A stretch of 64,000 nucleotides of DNA from Forficula auricularia (Eukaryota; Arthropoda; Insecta; Dermaptera; Forficulidae). The first letter of the stretch is position 1, and each line of letters starts with the position of its first letter. The notes beneath the pieces are model-generated. The model had not been told where the DNA came from and searched no databases. It saw nothing but the letters and a program-made list of their open reading frames with translations. The DNA is taken from NCBI GenBank assembly GCA_024734495.1, contig JALMQS010000828.1, positions 5,319,603-5,383,602 on the forward strand. The letters run 5' to 3'. This document shows, one piece after another, positions 59,505 through 64,000 of the stretch. The position numbers and the translations under genes were made by a program.

Positions 59505-60420
59505 AATTTTTTTTTTTAATGATAATGATGAGAAAAGGAATAACTTTTAAGGAGTTCGGTGTTGGTTCTAGGTGAAACATTTTAATATAATAATAAAACT
59601 TGAGTAAGATACGAGGTAGGTTTCGTGTTGGTGGTGCAGGTTGTGAAACCTACCTCGTATCTTACTCAAGTTTTATTATTATATGAGAAAAGGAGTTAAA
59701 CCAAAAAGGTGCATCCCCTAAAGGCCTGGGTTGGCCCCTCGATCGTGAAAAGAAGAAGGCAAGGAATTTTATAGGATGGGTAGGGGTCGAAGGTATCTGT
59801 GGATGCGGGTCTTGAAGAGCTGAAGGTTATAAGTCGCGGGGAAGACGGTGGCTGGGAGCGAGTTCCAGTCTCTGGAGGTCATAGGGATAAAAGAGTTGGC
59901 GAAAGCGCTTGTTCGATTTTTATCCAATTTGACAGCGAAGGGGTGTTGAGGGTTTGAAAACAGCGTGTTTTCTCTTAAAGAGGGCTTTAGGGGGGATAAT
60001 TGAGTGAGTTAGTTAGGGCCGGGTCTCCTATTAGTTTAATTGCTCGCTTCTGAATCGCATCCAGTGTGACAAGAGAATGCTTGGAGGCCCCTCTCCACAG
60101 ATGAGAGCCATATTCGAGACAGGAACGAATTTGAGCCTTATACAGTGTAAGACGTTGACTGGGAGTATAATAGCGTCTAGACCTAAATAGGAGACCAAGC
60201 TTGCGCGCTGCAGCTCTAGCAGTGGTTGAGATATGGTCATTCCAAGAAAGGTCAGACCCTAGAGTTACGGCTAGCATTGAAATTTTATCCCTGAATTCCA
60301 ATGAGTTTGAATCGAATGATATGTTTGGGAGGTTTCTGTCGACGCGCCTAGAAATAAGACAACACTGAGTTTTCACTGCATTGAAGTTAACTAAGTTTTG
60401 GGATCCCCAGTTTTTAAGTT
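59505..60420 (-). pseudogene. LINE C-terminal RT fragment
   Basis: The minus strand reads SDLSWNDHISTTARAAARKL, LYKAQIRSCLEYGSHLWRGA and LDAIQKRAIKLIGDPALT, then after a deletion a NTLFSNPQHPFAVKLDKNRT block, all typical of jockey-like insect LINEs. It ends in an A-tract (plus T-run near 59510) and is 5' truncated, inserted in PLE sequence. Confidence 0.8.
59540..59682 (+). mobile_element. Family F element as a hairpin, with 12-base target duplication
   Basis: Leader motif, then a ~38-base inverted pair (acttgagtaagatacgaggt and complement) around gtgttggtggtgcaggtt. It is flanked by ATGAGAAAAGGA at 59528-59539 and 59683-59694, inside the LINE. Confidence 0.85.
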
Positions 60421-60424
60421 AAAT

Positions 60425-60700
60425 TATTTATTTTCAATAACTCTCTTACTTTCTTTAGATTCTCTTCTGAAAATCTTCGTGACTTGATTTAATAGCTCAA
60501 TGTAGTAAACCTAGCACAACACTAGATTTTTGTGTTGTCGGGTGGCTAGAAATATTCTGTCTGAATTCCCCTGTTTCATGTACCAGTTTGTCCTCATCAC
60601 CATTTTGCCTTCTCTGCATATAATTGGAAAGACAATTCATCCATCTTCATTTTCCATAGTAAATTGTATTTTCTTATGGAAACAATTAAAATATTCCATT
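60425..60700 (-). pseudogene. Penelope-like reverse transcriptase fragment 1
   Basis: The minus strand gives TNWYMKQ, then in another frame ISSHPTTQKSSVVLGLLH and ENLKKVRELLK, the end of the PLE RT core. One stop and frameshifts. Confidence 0.7.
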
Positions 60701-60886
60701 TATTATTACAGTATAACAAAATTGTAGTAAACTGATAAGGACTCATTATTAAATATTGATGAAGCACTATAATACTTGAGGTATATGAGTCAAACCATTG
60801 ACTAGGATGTATATCGGTTGGCACAGGGTACTTCTCCCTTAAGAAATGAAAGAAATTTTTCTGTTTTTGGTTCTTATATATTTTCC

Positions 60887-60931
60887 AGGAGTAGACGTTT
60901 CGACAAGTATGCCTTGTCATCATCAGTCTAT
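60887..60931 (-). ncRNA. Hammerhead ribozyme motif H, left arm
   Basis: CUGAUGA, stem II GACAAG/CUUGUC (six perfect pairs), GAAAC, ACGU, triplet GUC. Stem I is weak. Confidence 0.68.
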
Positions 60932-61124
60932 AAAGTAAATACAAAACATAGGAACTTGAATATAAATTTAAGTCATGAAGAGAAACCATGCAAGGTCATA
61001 TTAATTGAACATTAGAAACAATAACAGTAAAATTAATATATTTACTGTTAATGTTCAATTAATATGACCTTGCATGGTTTCTTCATGACAAGTTTATATT
61101 CAAGTTCCTTGTTTTGTATTTACT

Positions 61125-61170
61125 TTATAGACTGATCGATGACAAGGCATACTTGTCGAAACGTCCACTC
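61125..61170 (+). ncRNA. Hammerhead motif H, right arm (insertion in core)
   Basis: Identical stem II and GAAACGUC, but one extra C in CUGAU(C)GA. Confidence 0.6.
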
Positions 61171-61424
61171 ACATTGGAAAAATAACAGCGAACTTCAAAA
61201 ACAGTAAAATTCTTTCATTTCTTATGCAAGAAGTACCCTGTGCCAGCCGACTTAACTACATCCTAGTCAATGGCTTGACTCCATATACCTCAGACTATTA
61301 TAGGTTTCATCAATATAAAATATTCCAGTAAACCATTCATCACCTTTGGTATACAAACGTCAACATCGAATGTTTTAATTGTTCAATTGTTCCTATTTTC
61401 CTGATTTGTCAAATCTAATTATCA

Positions 61425-61645
61425 TCATCATCATCATCAGCCCGTCGCTAAAGGACAATCCACTCCTGAATATAGGCCTCTTCAAATGGAAGGGGTTGGC
61501 ATTAAGTGACCACGCTTGGCCAGACGGATTGGTGACTAGGAATCAGATTTTATAGCTTGTCGTAACATCAATGCAGGACTCGGACTCGAACCCGGGTCTC
61601 CTGCTTAGAAGGTTAGTGTCTTTAAGCTCCTTGTCAATCCTGATT
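61425..61645 (-). mobile_element. tRNA-derived SINE
   Basis: The minus strand has a B box GGTTCGAGTCC (61582-61592) in a T-arm-like context and a (GAT)n tail at its 3' end. The tail region (cactcctgaatataggcctc on plus) resembles tails common in insect RTE-linked SINEs. Confidence 0.65.
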
Positions 61646-61939
61646 CCCCGAAATCTAATATACATTATAATATTTAATCTAAAATTAACATCTAAAATTA
61701 AACTCATTTAAGTATATGGATTCAGCAGAATATATCAAATTCAAATCAACATCTTATTAGGCTATTTCAAAAACTTTTTATTTTATTTTTATTTGACAAT
61801 CACCTGTTTCTCTAAACCCCACCCTTCCAACTTTTTTTATTATTTTTATGTGATCTTGTAGTATTTATTTAACAAATTATTATATATATATACAACTCAA
61901 ATTATTTTTAAATAAGTTTCCTGAATATGAATCATGAAG

Positions 61940-62105
61940 GGTAATTATTCATTTTCAATAACTCTCTCACTTTCTTTAGATTCTCTTTATGAAATTCTTC
62001 ATGGCTCAATTTAATGGCTCTATGCTGCAGTAAACCTAACACTACACTAGATTTTTGTTTTTTCGGGTGGTTACAATTATTAACACGGTGTTTAAGTGTT
62101 TCCTT
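61940..62105 (-). pseudogene. Penelope-like reverse transcriptase fragment 2
   Basis: The minus strand reads CNHPKKQKSSVVLGLLQHRA and HKENLKKVRELLKMNNYP without interruption, the same RT region as 60425-60550 and about 80% alike, so it is a second copy. Confidence 0.72.
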
Positions 62106-62132
62106 TTTTCCTCTGATATGTTAGATCTAATA

Positions 62133-62308
62133 AAGTAAGTGGTATTTAAAAAGTGGACTATACCCCTTAAAGCATTTGTGTTTAAAATAAGAGCAAATTA
62201 AAAACATTTGTGTTTAAAATAAGAGCCTATTTGCCTTTATTTTAAACACAAATGTTTTAAGGTGTCGGCTTTAAGTGGCATGTCCACTTTTGGGTCACTT
62301 ACTTTACT
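62133..62308. mobile_element. Palindromic MITE
   Basis: ~75-base arms starting taaagtaagtggtatttaaa. The inner part repeats acatttgtgtttaaaataag. Confidence 0.75.
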
Positions 62309-62474
62309 GATTATGGAACTGAACAGTATTAATGTTATTAACAACCTTCTGATTTAAATTTTTTTTAATTCGCAATATTGTTCATTGTCTTCAATGGGTG
62401 CTAGGGGCCTTTATTTCCACGGGGCCTTGGGCTACAGCCCAAAAAACCCATATATAGATCCGTATATAGAAATT

Positions 62475-62560
62475 TATAATTCAAGCAGAAGACACACTCT
62501 TTTATTGCCTCCTTCAATTTATAAAAATTCTGCTACTCTCGGCAAAAAACTTTCAATTTA
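62475..62560 (+). repeat. Repeat J, copy 2
   Basis: gcagaagacacactctttta to tctgctactctcggcaaaaa, as at 37245-37395. Confidence 0.7.
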
Positions 62561-62589
62561 AAATTAGATCTGTAGAAGTATGCATTTTC

Positions 62590-62845
62590 GGTACTTACGT
62601 ATTAACGCCACCGCAGCTAGATTTGGCGGTTTTTAAATTTCGCCAATCTACACCTAAAGTTTGTTTGGGAACGCATTTTTTATCTAATCAAACCGAGATC
62701 ATAAACCGAACCTATTCAAGTTGTTTTTTGACAGAGGGGAACTGATTTATTCTATTTTATGATTTATCTCAAAAAGTTTAGGTGTAGATTGGCGAAATTT
62801 AAAAACCGCCAAATCTAGCTGCGGTGGCGTTAATACGTAAGTACC
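62590..62845. mobile_element. MITE with ~70-base TIRs and 8-base duplication
   Basis: The TIR starts GGTACTTACGTATTAACGCC. GCATTTTC flanks both sides (62582-62589, 62846-62853), so hAT-like target size. It ends about 145 bases downstream of the CDK7 stop. Confidence 0.88.
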
Positions 62846-62991
62846 GCATTTTCGTTCAAGTTAAATAAATAATATTGCTACAAATATAACATTAGAAAAA
62901 TATATTTTAATTAAAACATATTATACACGAATGAATTGATTTACAAAAGTATTATTCTAGTTTTTAATTAATTTATTTTTTATTCACTTTT

Positions 62992-63987
62992 TTATAGATT
63001 ATATCCATCGTCTAGTTCACTTAATTTTCTTTTAATGGATCTAGAGGTAGTGAGTTTTGTAACACTTGTTGGCATAGGCAAATTATGGCCAGGGGTTGGA
63101 TTAGGCTTATTACTAAAATAGGGTAACTGAAGAGCTTGTTCACAAGTACATCTATCCAAAGGATTAATTGCAAGTAATTGTTCTAATAATTGCAAAAGAT
63201 CATTTCCAGCAGCAGTAAAAATATCTCTTATCGGAGTACCCGGAAATGGTTTAAATCGAATATAATCTGCAAGCCCTGTCATTCCAGGCCAAGATTGTTC
63301 TGTTGGGGTCCCGAGAACTTGAAATATCCTCATAAGTTGATCAAGATCCGAATCTCCGGGAAAAAAAGGAACACGAAGTAGAAGTTCAGCTAATATACAA
63401 CCAACTGCCCACATATCGACCCCTTGGCCGTAATTTCTAGCACCATAGAGCAGCTCAGGGCAACGATACCAACGAGTGACCACTTGATGAGTATATATTC
63501 GATTGGGAGATCCAAAAAATTTCGCTAAACCAAAATCTCCAATTTTCAAAACACCACTAGAGGTAACCAAAAGATTATTAGGCTTCAAATCACGATGGAG
63601 AATCCAGTTATTGTGTAAATATTCAAGTCCTTGTAAAGTCATAAGCATGTAGGACTTAACATTTCCTGGAGTTAAAACAATGTTAATGTCTTTAATGATC
63701 ACTTCCAAGTCAGTATCCATGAAATCAAATACTAAGGAAATATCCGATTTCTGTCCAAAAACATCCATAAGATTGATGACGTTTGGGTGTTTAAGTTCCC
63801 TTAATAATTTAATTTCTCTTAAAGCCGTTCTATTTATGCCATCTTTAAGTTCTTCTTTATTACCAATTTTAATTTTTTTCACAGCCACAATGGTATCCGT
63901 TTCTACATCACAAGCCTTGTATACGGTAGCAAATTGTCCTTCGCCGAGAAACTCGATTTTCTTATAACGTAAAGATTTATTCTCCAT
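62992..63987 (-). CDS. Cdk7: Cyclin-dependent kinase 7 (CDK-activating kinase, TFIIH)
   Basis: This is an intact, intronless 331-residue kinase. With cyclin H and MAT1 it forms the CAK module of TFIIH, which phosphorylates the RNA polymerase II CTD and the T-loops of cell-cycle CDKs. Visible motifs: glycine loop GEGQFATV (about residues 15-22), VAVKK lysine, the CDK7 signature [11 protein letters not shown] in place of [18 protein letters not shown], and T-loop [16 protein letters not shown] with the activating Thr. The usual APE triad reads CPE, a departure from human APE. The C-terminus has the basic [14 protein letters not shown] end. Start ATG at 63985-63987 fits the family's length. AATAAA candidates overlap the region just past the stop (62972-62984). 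Confidence 0.97.
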   Translation of the reverse strand: MENKSLRYKKIEFLGEGQFATVYKACDVETDTIVAVKKIKIGNKEELKDGINRTALREIKLLRELKHPNVINLMDVFGQKSDISLVFDFMDTDLEVIIKDINIVLTPGNVKSYMLMTLQGLEYLHNNWILHRDLKPNNLLVTSSGVLKIGDFGLAKFFGSPNRIYTHQVVTRWYRCPELLYGARNYGQGVDMWAVGCILAELLLRVPFFPGDSDLDQLMRIFQVLGTPTEQSWPGMTGLADYIRFKPFPGTPIRDIFTAAGNDLLQLLEQLLAINPLDRCTCEQALQLPYFSNKPNPTPGHNLPMPTSVTKLTTSRSIKRKLSELDDGYNL

Positions 63988-64000
63988 TTCTGTAATTTAA

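Larger units (their letters stand above)
60728..61337. mobile_element. Family H hammerhead element, inverted dimer
   Basis: ~290-base arms (gccttgtcatcatcagtcta and complement) around an AT-rich centre near 61030. It lies between the two PLE RT fragments. Confidence 0.85.

Noticed and set aside
60597..60989. 130-residue minus ORF
   Set aside because: It runs across the family H arm and the PLE fragment junction in a frame that matches neither.
27735..61337. Palindromes as simple MITEs with protein-encoded transposition
   Set aside because: Most lack typical TIR ends, carry covarying ribozyme cores and have variable target duplications, so a retro-type origin fits better.
63190..63967. Plus-strand ORFs opposite CDK7
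   Set aside because: Shadows of the conserved minus-strand kinase.
1..64000. CRISPR arrays, operons, prophage
   Set aside because: Spliced genes, long introns and insect-type transposons show a eukaryotic chromosome; no such structures are present.

Overview
The window is AT-rich, intron-rich animal DNA, most likely from an insect. It holds four recognisable conserved genes with long introns: a tyramine receptor of the insect TAR1 (Oct-TyrR) type, a PRELI-like mitochondrial lipid-transfer protein, a DDX56/Dbp9 RNA helicase and CDK7. Mariner, LINE, hAT-type and Penelope-like debris fills the rest. Species cannot be fixed from this sequence alone.

Layout. Two exons of the tyramine receptor lie on the plus strand (1094-1366 and 14004-14288); earlier exons lie upstream of the window. 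A repeat field follows to 27 kb. The PRELI gene is on the plus strand with coding exons at 27459-27550, 32507-32720 and 36788-37135. The DDX56 helicase is on the minus strand in ten exons from 57317 down to 38983, convergent with PRELI. It reads end to end against the family except for an apparent one-base frameshift in its first exon. From 58.8 to 62.1 kb there are Penelope-like element (PLE) fragments broken by a LINE, a SINE and a palindrome. The intronless CDK7 gene is on the minus strand at 62992-63987. The four genes are unrelated housekeeping or signalling genes and show no common pathway.

The most striking content is a set of small elements carrying hammerhead-ribozyme motifs. At least eight unrelated sequence families share the same skeleton: CUGANGA, a stem II hairpin whose two strands covary between families, then GAAA, a minimal stem III (often ACGU) and a cleavage triplet (GUC, GUU, AUC or AUU). 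Nearly all copies are head-to-head inverted dimers, with one ribozyme on each strand facing outward from a palindrome centre. Several have short target-site duplications. PLE reverse-transcriptase fragments lie in the same window, and minimal-helix-III type I hammerheads are known from PLEs, so I infer that most of these are non-autonomous PLE-related elements. Folding, cleavage and mobility are inferred, not shown.

Other repeats include three mariner copies (one internally deleted, one with an inverted end), four LINE fragments, a TIR MITE family with 8-10 bp duplications, two families bounded by TTAAGG-type ends, a 1.8-kb palindrome at 22.1-24.0 kb, and a tandem ~120-bp unit inside a dispersed repeat.
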